Shown here one piece after another: positions 5,945-12,853 of a stretch of DNA of 16,614 nt (positions within the stretch are counted from its first letter, which is position 1; every line of letters begins with the position of its first letter). A program made the position numbers and the translations under genes. The notes beneath the pieces were generated by a model, which had not been told where the DNA came from, did not search any database, and saw only the letters and a program-made list of their open reading frames with translations. The stretch is from Pseudanabaena sp. UBA1465 (GTDB taxonomy: Bacteria > Cyanobacteriota > Cyanobacteriia > Pseudanabaenales > Pseudanabaenaceae): positions 1 through 16,614 of the forward strand of contig DCSN01000068.1 in the NCBI GenBank assembly GCA_002325645.1, given 5' to 3'.

Positions 5945-7228
5945 TTACTCGTTCATATTCTTGTAAGTAGCGACTGCGGATGGTGATACACGGCTGAGGT
6001 AGCAGAAAATCCAATATTTGAAAATTGAATCTAAAACCACAGGAAAAGTGGCGATGAATAAATAGATAAAATCTCTGTTTTCAGGTATGCCTAGATGTCT
6101 CAAAATACTTTCCAGAACCACCTCCCATCCATGCGAAGAGTGGAATCCGACAAACACATCCGTAAATAAAATAATCAAAAAGGCTTTGGCACTTTCATTT
6201 AAACCATAAATTTTTTCATCTAAAAAGTCCTTGAGAATCTCCACACTTCTTTTGCCAGCAATCAGAATCCATGCAAAGGCGATCGCCGAAAGCAGATCGG
6301 CAAAGATATTTTGTAAAGCATTGGAGCCTTCATGTTCGCTCTTTCTGGCAACTTCAATACTTTTTTGATGTACCAGCTTTTCCACATCTTCGGTAGATAG
6401 ATCTGGCGTTTTACCAATATTTATTTCAAACTTAATTTTTTTCTCAAAAGCCTCAACCTCTTCGATCGCTTCCCTTTCTAGCTGTGAATTGAGGGAAATT
6501 TCGATCAGGTTAGTCGCTTGGAAGTGCGAGAAAAGCGGTGAAAAAATAAGATTCTTAGCAACCAATTGAGTTAATAAGGGAACAATAATTAAAATTGCCA
6601 GAAACCTTAGCGCTTTTTTGGTGCGATAGCGGGAAAGCTGAAACTCTTTGACAACATCGGCTTCGGTATTGACTCGGCGATCGCGATTGTATTTTGTAAA
6701 ATTAGGAAAAATTGACCGCAGTAAAGGGACTGGTTTGTTGATCAAAATTTCTGGTTCGGGTATTGGTCTAGTAACTAGTTTTGAGTCGCGGTTAAGATCC
6801 GAAGTGCTTGCCAATGCCCCCTCAACACTAGGGAAATCTTCAATCAAGATATCCGATTCCTTATATCGGGCTAAAACTTGATCCACTACCGCCAACTTAT
6901 GCAGGATTTGTTTTGCCTTTTGACTGGTTTGGTCTTCAGGATTTGGCGCGATCGCACTAGCCATCTGAAACTCAGCCAAACTCCACTTTATCTTGCGTAA
7001 TAGTTGATGCAGCTTGGTTTGCAAATAGGCTGTGGTAGTTGCATTATTATCTAGCGGCTGGATTGGATTAGCATCAATCTTGTTGCCACCAAAATATTCT
7101 ATTTCCAGATCTTGAATGGCGATCGCCGCCTTAAAAGCTCGATCTAGCGATCGCAGATGTGTATCGCGAAACCATCGATAAATATTGCTGGTAATGACTT
7201 CAACAGATGCTGGTGTAATTAATTTCAT
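5945..7228 (-). CDS. pxcA: PxcA, CemA-family proton extrusion protein
   Basis: PxcA is the cyanobacterial relative of chloroplast CemA. It is needed for light-induced Na+-dependent proton extrusion, which supports inorganic-carbon uptake and pH balance. The 427 residues contain a long soluble N-terminal half and then about four membrane segments near 206-226, 308-326, 348-366 and 387-410. The C-terminal signature is clear: FTDVFVGFHSSHGWE (355-369) and FPVVLDSIFKYW (395-406), followed by YLSRVSPSAVATYKN. The N-terminal half resembles the extension present in cyanobacterial PxcA but not in plastid CemA. ATG 7228 gives a normal length. A candidate promoter lies at 7345-7372. It is convergent with feoC and tandem with the DUF89 gene upstream, with about 200 bases between. 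Confidence 0.95.
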   Translation of the reverse strand: MKLITPASVEVITSNIYRWFRDTHLRSLDRAFKAAIAIQDLEIEYFGGNKIDANPIQPLDNNATTTAYLQTKLHQLLRKIKWSLAEFQMASAIAPNPEDQTSQKAKQILHKLAVVDQVLARYKESDILIEDFPSVEGALASTSDLNRDSKLVTRPIPEPEILINKPVPLLRSIFPNFTKYNRDRRVNTEADVVKEFQLSRYRTKKALRFLAILIIVPLLTQLVAKNLIFSPLFSHFQATNLIEISLNSQLEREAIEEVEAFEKKIKFEINIGKTPDLSTEDVEKLVHQKSIEVARKSEHEGSNALQNIFADLLSAIAFAWILIAGKRSVEILKDFLDEKIYGLNESAKAFLIILFTDVFVGFHSSHGWEVVLESILRHLGIPENRDFIYLFIATFPVVLDSIFKYWIFCYLSRVSPSAVATYKNMNE

Positions 7229-7344
7229 AGGGCAGCGATCGCAAAAAATTAATATCTGGTATTAATCACTAACTTCGTTACTCACGAACGGCTAAGGAGA
7301 GCTACAGATGAACAGACCCCATCCAAAATAATCGTAAGTCTAGT

Positions 7345-7372
7345 ATATTATTATATAGTAATGTAATCACAA
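7345..7372 (-). promoter_or_regulatory. Candidate pxcA promoter
   Basis: Read on the minus strand, TTGTGA (7372-7367) and TAATAT (7350-7345) are separated by 16 bases in an AT-rich stretch about 115 bases before the pxcA start. This is a reasonable sigma-70-type pair. No regulator site was recognised. Confidence 0.35.
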
Positions 7373-7429
7373 ATATTTAACCGATCTGAAGCTGCCTCTC
7401 CTATTACATTTTATAAGCATTTTATAAGC

Positions 7430-8299
7430 CTAGTCAGATTGGGAATGTACTAGCATCTGCATACCGATCGGTTGATTGACGAGATTGGCAATCACCGCAC
7501 ATTTGACCTTAAATAAGCAAAAGATATTACTAGAATTATTATTGAGAGTTTCAAAATTTCCCTGCCCTTTAGCAACGATCAAGTCCGCATCAGCAAAGCG
7601 ATGGCGAAATTCTTCACTGCAATCATTTAAAATCGTACCAGGAGCATCGGAACCATTATTAATCACTTCCACAATGCGATCTATGCCCACTGTATGCGCG
7701 TCAATCAGAGTGGCATCATTGAGAACAGGCGCACCGCGCACCACCAGCGTCACTCGTTCTGATGGAACTTGGTTGATTATTTGTTCCACTAGCAGTCGGT
7801 CAAAAGCGATTTCTCCCGCATTATCCGCTAGATATAAAACTGATTTTGCTTGGGCGATCGCCTGTACAAATCTTTCTTCTTCGCCAAAAAATGGCTCCGT
7901 TAGAGCTTTACTTAATGACTGGCGCACATCGGCTTCTGTGAGATTGCCATTACTGCCCATATCAATCACATTGCCTGCGATCGCCAGACGAGCTGACATC
8001 AATAGCGGATTTTTAGCAGCCTTGACCTCCGCCCTGAATTTAGGAATCAATTCCATCGCCATCCGATTTTGCCAGTCTTTTGCATCATGATAGGGGTCAG
8101 CCACTCCCGTCAGTTCGCGTAACCGCCGATGGATAAGTTGGGCAATCTCAGGAGGCGATTGGTTTAAGTCCATTTCTCCTGTCCAATGCAGAACATCGCG
8201 AATAATCTGCTCATGAACAAAAGGATCTGAAGAAACCAACCTAGATGCCTCTAGGGATTGGCGCAAAAGACAGGGAATACAATCTAAGGATGTCTTCAT
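7430..8299 (-). CDS. DUF89 metal-dependent (damage-control) phosphatase
   Basis: A 289-residue member of the DUF89/ARMT1-like family. Characterised relatives are metal-dependent phosphatases that remove harmful or side-product phosphometabolites; the substrate here is unknown. Visible signatures are the N-terminal CxxC of the prokaryotic subgroup (C7, C10 in DCIPCLLRQ), GNVIDMG (109-115), the metal-site DNAGE (159-163), ND in PVLNDAT (194-195) and the glycine-rich KGQGNFE (244-250). All the expected residues for an active enzyme appear present, and the length is normal for the bacterial form. ATG 8299 has no strong Shine-Dalgarno, but the CxxC sits at its usual place near the N-terminus. The csbD-like gene upstream, 46 bases away on the same strand, may be cotranscribed. 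Confidence 0.88.
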   Translation of the reverse strand: MKTSLDCIPCLLRQSLEASRLVSSDPFVHEQIIRDVLHWTGEMDLNQSPPEIAQLIHRRLRELTGVADPYHDAKDWQNRMAMELIPKFRAEVKAAKNPLLMSARLAIAGNVIDMGSNGNLTEADVRQSLSKALTEPFFGEEERFVQAIAQAKSVLYLADNAGEIAFDRLLVEQIINQVPSERVTLVVRGAPVLNDATLIDAHTVGIDRIVEVINNGSDAPGTILNDCSEEFRHRFADADLIVAKGQGNFETLNNNSSNIFCLFKVKCAVIANLVNQPIGMQMLVHSQSD

Positions 8300-8345
8300 A
8301 GAATTTCTGGTAATCTAGAATCGATGCATGAAGGGTACAACAGTT

Positions 8346-8750
8346 TTAGTGCCAATTTTCACGAATTTGAGATTCTGCACCTTCGGTTGACTCACGAGCG
8401 CAATCTTCGACTTCGCAGTTTTGATTATGGGGTTTGTAGTTAGGATTCTCAATACTATTATTGAGACCTTCTAGGGTTTTAGCTTTGAATTGCATGGCTT
8501 TGCCAGCAGCTTGTTTTTTTGAATCGCCAGTCATATTACCGATCTTTTCTTTAATCTTGCCCTTGATCTCGTTCATTGTATCTTCCTGTTTCATGGTTGC
8601 AATGGGAATCTGTAGTTGGCTAATGGATTCTGTGGATGAAATTCCTGCCCAACTAGATGCCGTGCCAAAACTCAAGGAGATAAAAGTTACGAGTATTACT
8701 GACAAGCTAATATTCAGAAAAAAGCGACGTAACTGTTGAAGTGAAACCAT
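8346..8750 (-). CDS. CsbD-like stress protein with signal peptide
   Basis: A 134-residue protein in three parts. Residues 1-35 look like a Sec signal peptide (basic LRR, then a hydrophobic stretch ending ASSWA). Residues about 58-100 match the CsbD repeat type (NEIKGKIKEKIGNMTGD, then AAGKAMQFKAK), a polar helical family induced by general stress in many bacteria. The C-terminal tail is polar and has a Cys pair, C112 and C117. CsbD proteins are usually small and cytosolic, so an exported version with two Cys that could form a disulfide is notable. The start is well supported: AGGAGA (8764-8759) lies 8 bases before ATG 8750. An internal Met just before the CsbD core (codon near 8574) could give a cytosolic form, but nothing clear marks it as a start. 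Confidence 0.75.
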   Translation of the reverse strand: MVSLQQLRRFFLNISLSVILVTFISLSFGTASSWAGISSTESISQLQIPIATMKQEDTMNEIKGKIKEKIGNMTGDSKKQAAGKAMQFKAKTLEGLNNSIENPNYKPHNQNCEVEDCARESTEGAESQIRENWH

Positions 8751-9100
8751 CTTGCTTGTCTCCTAAAAAATTAAAAAATGAATTTAAAAGCCATATTTGA
8801 GCTAATTCAATAAATTGCAACGCTTTACACTAAGGTAAACCAAATATTTTCATTGAATTCAAGAATCTATAGAATAGAGCCTTAACAAAATCTGACCTCT
8901 GAAACCCATAGTGACAGGCGATCGTTGCAGTTACTGATTGAATAGGTTGAGTATAATATAAAGCTTCATATAGCTGTATATAGCTATATGGTTAATCTTA
9001 TAAGTCATAGATCAAAAGATTTTCTGACTATCGCACCTGTTAAAAATCGTTATATGATTCCTGCATCCATTACATTCTATTTTTGAATCGGCAGAAAATT
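8751..9100. other. Divergent intergenic region with candidate promoter and operator
   Basis: About 350 bases between the divergent csbD-like and DUF4253-like genes. TATAAT lies at 8952-8957 in plus orientation. Ten bases further on is an inverted repeat with 9-bp arms, CATATAGCT (8967-8975) and AGCTATATG (8982-8990), around a 6-base spacer. No -35 element is well spaced: TTGCAG at 8925 is 21 bases from the -10. I see no small gene or recognisable RNA in the rest. Confidence 0.4.
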
Positions 9101-9457
9101 ATGGACAAATATCAAATGCTTCTAGATAAGGGTACAAATGGCTGTAACTATGATCTTGATACTGCGGATATCATCCAGAAACTGCGGGTTTGGGATGCCC
9201 AATATGGGATAGAACTGGCTGAGGTGGAGTCCGATCGCTTAATAGTGACTTTTAGCAATTTACCTGACGATCTCACCGAGCTTGCCCTAGATATCTACGA
9301 ATTTTGCCCTGATACAATCGATCAAGGGTTTGGCTGTGCTGATGACGCAATTAATATGCTCCAAAAATCACAGCAAGGCATTCCCGCAGACTTGCAGGAA
9401 ATGATCGAAGGTATTGATTTTGAAGATGAAAACTTTGGCTTAGAAATTTTGAAGTGA
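9101..9457 (+). CDS. DUF4253-like protein
   Basis: An acidic 118-residue protein of unknown function. The stretch IIQKLRVWDAQYGIEL, then IVTFSNLPDDL, then IYEFCPDTIDQG resembles the C-terminal core of DUF4253 proteins (a Trp/Tyr-containing helix, a strand, and a late FCPD). No catalytic motif, signal peptide or membrane segment is visible. ATG 9101 is chosen; TTG 9083, six codons upstream, would also be in frame, and neither has a strong ribosome-binding site. It is followed 54 bases later by the phosphoglycerate mutase gene on the same strand, so cotranscription is plausible, but a functional link is not implied. Confidence 0.65.
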   Translation: MDKYQMLLDKGTNGCNYDLDTADIIQKLRVWDAQYGIELAEVESDRLIVTFSNLPDDLTELALDIYEFCPDTIDQGFGCADDAINMLQKSQQGIPADLQEMIEGIDFEDENFGLEILK

Positions 9458-9511
9458 TCGCTGATCTCGACCAAAGAATTATTTTTATGGTGGGATTAAA
9501 AGAGAATCATC

Positions 9512-10210
9512 ATGGCTCAACTCATATTAATTCGTCACGGACAAAGCCTTTGGAATGCCCTCAATAAATTTGCAGGATGGGTCGATGTTCCCCTTAGCGA
9601 ACGTGGTCGTGCAGAAGCAACGATCGCCTCCTGTCGGCTTAGCAATTATCGAGTAAATGTTTGTTTTACCAGTAGATTAATCAGGGCGATCGAAACAGCA
9701 ATGATCTGTTTGACGGAACGCGATGACATTTGTGGTGGCAAAATTCCGATTATTAAACATGAAAAGGATGACCAAATTTGGCATGGCTGGAATAGCTATG
9801 ATGGCAACCCAGAGGAAGAACTGCCTATCTTTACAAATGAAGCTCTCAATGAGCGATTTTATGGTGATTTGCAGGGTTTAAATAAAGCGGATACTGCTGA
9901 AAAATATGGCGTTGAACAGGTTTATGCGTGGCGCAGATCTTACAATGTCCGACCACCAGGGGGAGAAAGTTTAGAAGATACTCAAAAGCGGGTGAATGCT
10001 TATTTCAGGAGCCGCATTCTGCCCCATCTTCTTCAAGGCGATAATGTGTTGATTACGGCTCATGGCAACTCTCTGCGATCAATCATCATGATGCTAGATC
10101 ATCTCAGTCCATCGGAAGTAATAGAATTGGAACTAGCGACAGGCATACCGATCGCCTATGAACTTAATGCTAATGGGGAGGCGATCGGCAAAAAAATCCT
10201 AAATGACTAG
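9512..10210 (+). CDS. gpmA: 2,3-bisphosphoglycerate-dependent phosphoglycerate mutase
   Basis: Interconverts 3- and 2-phosphoglycerate in lower glycolysis and gluconeogenesis through a phosphohistidine. The histidine-phosphatase fold is complete: RHGQS with catalytic H9, LIRAIET with R58, ERFYG with proton-relay E114, the mutase-type WRRSY and RPPGGES stretch (140-152), and AHGNSLR with H184. The 232 residues are close to the typical dPGM length, and motifs such as YGDLQGLNKADTAEKYG distinguish mutases from general phosphatases. Many cyanobacteria also carry the cofactor-independent enzyme, so this may be a second isozyme. AAAAGAGA lies upstream of ATG 9512 as a modest ribosome-binding site. 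It probably shares a transcript with the DUF4253-like gene. Confidence 0.93.
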   Translation: MAQLILIRHGQSLWNALNKFAGWVDVPLSERGRAEATIASCRLSNYRVNVCFTSRLIRAIETAMICLTERDDICGGKIPIIKHEKDDQIWHGWNSYDGNPEEELPIFTNEALNERFYGDLQGLNKADTAEKYGVEQVYAWRRSYNVRPPGGESLEDTQKRVNAYFRSRILPHLLQGDNVLITAHGNSLRSIIMMLDHLSPSEVIELELATGIPIAYELNANGEAIGKKILND

Positions 10211-10211
10211 C

Positions 10212-10250
10212 GATCGCTATTACTATGAGTCGTGATTTCTGGGCGATCGC
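10212..10250. repeat. HIP1-bounded dispersed repeat, copy B
   Basis: Matches 2065-2103 at 34 of 39 positions, same orientation, with HIP1 palindromes at both ends. It starts 2 bases after the gpmA stop codon, in a 237-base gap before the next gene. The rest of that gap shows only a weak 7-bp hairpin (10290-10310). Confidence 0.75.
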
Positions 10251-10447
10251 TTGCACAAGCAAAGTCTTTCAAGCCTTTTACAATGTAGATAGAAAAGCGT
10301 AGTTTTTCTATGCTGAGCATGTTGTTCGCTTAATAAACTGGCAGGGCTAAAAGTGCCGATTTTTTCATGTAATGTGTTATTTTTATGATCTAGCGATCGC
10401 CACTCACTTCTGAGGTGGTGTCATAAAGAAACTGACGACAGTTACAA

Positions 10448-11131
10448 ATGTGTATAGATAGGACTAGTAATAATAGTTTGCTCAAAAAGAAAGTTTCTGA
10501 ATGTTATATTTCTCAAGGGTGTGAGGTTATTCAACAGCCCCATATCCATCAATTGCCTTTTGATTTAAGTATAAATTTAGGGGTATATTCTCCAGATTTG
10601 TTGGTGAAGATCTCTGAAAATCAAGGATTATTTATTACGATCGCTGATTATGCGACAAATTTACCGATCGCTAATTACTGTAAAATCGCAAAAGCTGTTG
10701 CCGAAAATGATGGTTGGCGTTTTTTGTTGATTACGGGCGAAGATGCCACGCCAATCGCCGAGGAAGATGTTGCCGATCCTAAATTAAAGCAGCCTCAAAT
10801 TTTGCACCGAAAAGAGCGCATTGCTAAGTTAATTTCCATCGGCGAACATGAGGCGGCTTTTTTGTCTCTATGGATATTTGCAGAAGTATTGATGCGAAGA
10901 CATGCCCGCCAAGCATTAATTCCCATTGATCGCTTACCAACGATTTTGATGATCCATCATCTCCATACTCAGGCACAGATTTCCGAGGCTCAATTTGAGA
11001 GAGCGATCGCTTTAAATGCAATTAGAAATCGGGTGGCTCACGGATTTCCTGTGAATTCTGTCAATCTTAACGAAGCGATCGAAAAGCTTTTAAATTTAGT
11101 AGATGAATTTATTGCCTCTGAAAAACGCTAG
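10448..11131 (+). CDS. REase-like and HEPN-like two-domain protein
   Basis: A 227-residue protein with no signal peptide or membrane segment. Residues about 10-105 look like a restriction-endonuclease (archaeal Holliday-junction-resolvase-like) fold: an initial helix, GCEVIQQP, and SPDLLVKIS with the expected acidic residue at D50. Where an active nuclease would have E-x-K, this protein reads FITIAD (62-67), so the catalytic Glu and Lys are missing. Residues about 115-227 are helical and contain IRNRVAHG, an RNxxxH motif (R193, N194, H198) of the kind that forms the active site in HEPN ribonucleases. It could be a toxin, a defence effector or a regulatory RNA-binding protein. It sits alone, with no antitoxin or methylase beside it. 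Function is not assigned; the domain calls are by eye. Confidence 0.6.
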   Translation: MCIDRTSNNSLLKKKVSECYISQGCEVIQQPHIHQLPFDLSINLGVYSPDLLVKISENQGLFITIADYATNLPIANYCKIAKAVAENDGWRFLLITGEDATPIAEEDVADPKLKQPQILHRKERIAKLISIGEHEAAFLSLWIFAEVLMRRHARQALIPIDRLPTILMIHHLHTQAQISEAQFERAIALNAIRNRVAHGFPVNSVNLNEAIEKLLNLVDEFIASEKR

Positions 11132-11170
11132 AGGGAGTGCGAAGCTTTCTAAAGCTTCGCACTCCCTCTA
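11129..11170. terminator. Perfect 20-bp hairpin overlapping the stop codon
   Basis: Arms 11129-11148 and 11151-11170 are exact complements around a CT dinucleotide. The left arm begins at the TAG stop codon of the REase/HEPN-like gene. A second small palindrome (11170-11184) and a T7 tract (11202-11208) follow, so plus-strand transcripts should end here. Confidence 0.7.
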
Positions 11171-11214
11171 CACAAGCTTTGTGTGAACTACTTACAGTCT
11201 ATTTTTTTGTATTT

Positions 11215-11240
11215 CAGATAAATTTTTAAAAATTTATCTG
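11215..11240. terminator. AT-rich 26-base palindrome 3' of the malic enzyme gene
   Basis: A perfect palindrome, CAGATAAATTTTT with its complement and no spacer. It lies 27 bases beyond the stop of the minus-strand malic enzyme gene. Read on that strand, it is followed by ATACAAAAAAATAG and not by a T-run, so it is weak as an intrinsic terminator for malic enzyme. It may act together with the 11129-11170 hairpin. Confidence 0.45.
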
Positions 11241-11267
11241 GGTTTCAAGAAAGCGCAAAGCGCTGTA

Positions 11268-12659
11268 CTAATCGTTAGCTAGTCCTTGCTGACGAGCCAC
11301 TGCATGAACGGCGGCGGCGACGGCATGGGAAACGCGGGGATCAAATACTGACGGAATAATGAAATCAGGGGCGAGATCGCTGGCACTAACAAGAGAGGCG
11401 ATCGCTTGAGCCGCAGCTAAATTCATTTGGGTAGTAATTTTAGTAACTCTGGCATCGAGCGCTCCTCGGAAAATTCCAGGGAAAGCAAGAACATTATTGA
11501 TTTGGTTGGCATAGTCGCTCCGCCCTGTAGCAATTACGGCGGCATCATGCTCAATGAGTTCAGGTCGGATTTCAGGATCGGGGTTTGCCATCGCAAACAC
11601 GATCGCCGCAGGAGCCATGCTTCTCACCATTTCAGGCGTAAGCGCTCCCTTGACACTCAGTCCGATAAATATATCGGCTCCTTTGAGGGTATCGGCTAAG
11701 GAACCAGATGTATCACTGGCAAATTCTAATTTTTCGGGAGTAAGGTCGGGGCGATCTTTGCTAATGCAGCCCTTGGAGTCACACATCGCGATCTTCTTGA
11801 CTCCTGCTTCGCGCAGGAGTCTCGCCACAGCGATACCTGCGGCTCCTGCGCCATTCATCACCACGCGGACAGCATCAATGGGCTTGCTAACCACCTTGAG
11901 AGCGTTGATCGTCGCGGCAACCACCACGATCGCCGTGCCATGTTGGTCATCGTGATAGACAGGAATATCTAATTCCTCTTTGAGGCGTTTTTCGATTTCA
12001 AAACACCGAGGGGCGCTAATATCCTCTAGATTTACGCCGCCAAAGCCAGGGGCAATGCGTTTGACGGTTTCTACGATTTCATCGACATCTTTAGTATTGA
12101 GACAGATCGGAAACGCATCTAGTCCCGCAAATTGTTTGAAGAGCATCGCTTTACCTTCCATGACAGGCATAGCGGCTTCTGGTCCAATATCACCAAGTCC
12201 TAAAACTGCTGTACCATCGGTGACAACGGCGATCGTGTTGCATTTAATCGTGTAGTCATAAACTTTGCGCTTATCCTCCGCGATCGCCATACAAACACGC
12301 CCCACCCCAGGGGTATATACCATCGCGAGGTCATCTTGCCCTTTAACCGCAACCTTGGCTTCAAGGTGGATTTTGCCGCCTTGGTGAACTTGGAAGGTGC
12401 GATCGTAAACATCGAGGACACGAATTTCGGGTACGGCCTTGACGACAGCAATTAATTTATCCATATGCTCGGTGCTATAGGCATTAACCGTAATGTCTCG
12501 TACCGAAATTTTACGAGTCTGTTGGATTAAATCAATCTGTCCTAAGTTTCCGCCCGCTTCAGCTAGAGCGCCGATGACAGAAGACAGCATTCCTGCGCGG
12601 TTGAGGAGTTGCACGCGGAAGGTCAAGCTAAAGCTGGGATTAGGTGTTAGTTTTGGCAT
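11268..12659 (-). CDS. NAD(P)-dependent malic enzyme with N-terminal ACT domain
   Basis: Converts malate to pyruvate and CO2 with reduction of NAD(P)+. The 463 residues contain an ACT-like regulatory domain (about 11-85: FRVQLLNRAGMLSSVIGAL, then ISVRDITVNAY), then a short bacterial malic enzyme. Key motifs are MVYTPGVG with Tyr115, MEGKAMLFK with Lys170, NLEDI (210-214) and HDDQHGT (236-242) for metal and substrate, and the Rossmann signature GAGAAG (270-275). The D-S after the second Rossmann strand (D294, S295) does not let me decide between NAD and NADP. The ACT domain suggests control by a small ligand, perhaps an amino acid. ATG 12659 leaves the ACT domain whole. An inverted repeat (12677-12707) lies 18 bases upstream. 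In cyanobacteria this enzyme can supply pyruvate when pyruvate kinase is limiting. Confidence 0.94.
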   Translation of the reverse strand: MPKLTPNPSFSLTFRVQLLNRAGMLSSVIGALAEAGGNLGQIDLIQQTRKISVRDITVNAYSTEHMDKLIAVVKAVPEIRVLDVYDRTFQVHQGGKIHLEAKVAVKGQDDLAMVYTPGVGRVCMAIAEDKRKVYDYTIKCNTIAVVTDGTAVLGLGDIGPEAAMPVMEGKAMLFKQFAGLDAFPICLNTKDVDEIVETVKRIAPGFGGVNLEDISAPRCFEIEKRLKEELDIPVYHDDQHGTAIVVVAATINALKVVSKPIDAVRVVMNGAGAAGIAVARLLREAGVKKIAMCDSKGCISKDRPDLTPEKLEFASDTSGSLADTLKGADIFIGLSVKGALTPEMVRSMAPAAIVFAMANPDPEIRPELIEHDAAVIATGRSDYANQINNVLAFPGIFRGALDARVTKITTQMNLAAAQAIASLVSASDLAPDFIIPSVFDPRVSHAVAAAVHAVARQQGLAND

Positions 12660-12676
12660 CTTGAGAAGTAAGTAAC

Positions 12677-12707
12677 TGCATGAATCAAGCTAAGCCTGAT
12701 TCATGCA
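12677..12707. repeat. Inverted repeat in the malic enzyme leader
   Basis: Arms TGCATGAATCA (12677-12687) and TGATTCATGCA (12697-12707) are exact 11-bp complements with a 9-base spacer, 18 bases before the malic enzyme start. It could be an operator for a dimeric regulator or an mRNA hairpin that limits ribosome access. TAATAT (12713-12708 on the minus strand) directly adjoins it and might be the -10 element. Confidence 0.5.
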
Positions 12708-12764
12708 ATATTACCTGATTGTCTGTTAGCTTAGCGTTACAAATCACACATCTTGAATCTCGCC

Positions 12765-12853
12765 AAAAAAGGCGGCGAAGCCGCTTTTCATAAAAATAAG
12801 TACTGCGCGGAGCGCAGCACTTATAAAAAAAGGACGGCTTCGCCGCCTTTTTT
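12765..12853. terminator. Nested terminator structure 3' of the MFS gene
   Basis: Outer 19-bp arms (12765-12783 and 12835-12853) begin with A6 and end with T6, so each strand gives a GC-rich stem with a U-run. Each arm also contains its own GAA- or TTC-capped mini-hairpin. Between them is a third hairpin (12796-12808 with 12812-12824, GGA loop, one mismatch). The structure overlaps the MFS stop codon by 2 bases. It probably ends the recO-MFS transcript and insulates the malic enzyme promoter. Confidence 0.75.

Noticed and set aside
7308..7331. Seven-codon plus-strand mini-frame MNRPHPK preceded by AAGGAG
   Set aside because: It runs against both flanking genes, has no downstream plus-strand gene to regulate, and a chance Shine-Dalgarno plus ATG is likely.
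7476..8090. A 204-codon plus-strand frame
   Set aside because: It lies wholly antisense to the well-supported DUF89 phosphatase gene and its translation has no protein-like features.
10290..10310. 7-bp hairpin TAGAAAA/TTTTCTA after gpmA
   Set aside because: The stem is short and AT-only, with no T-run after it, too weak to call a terminator.
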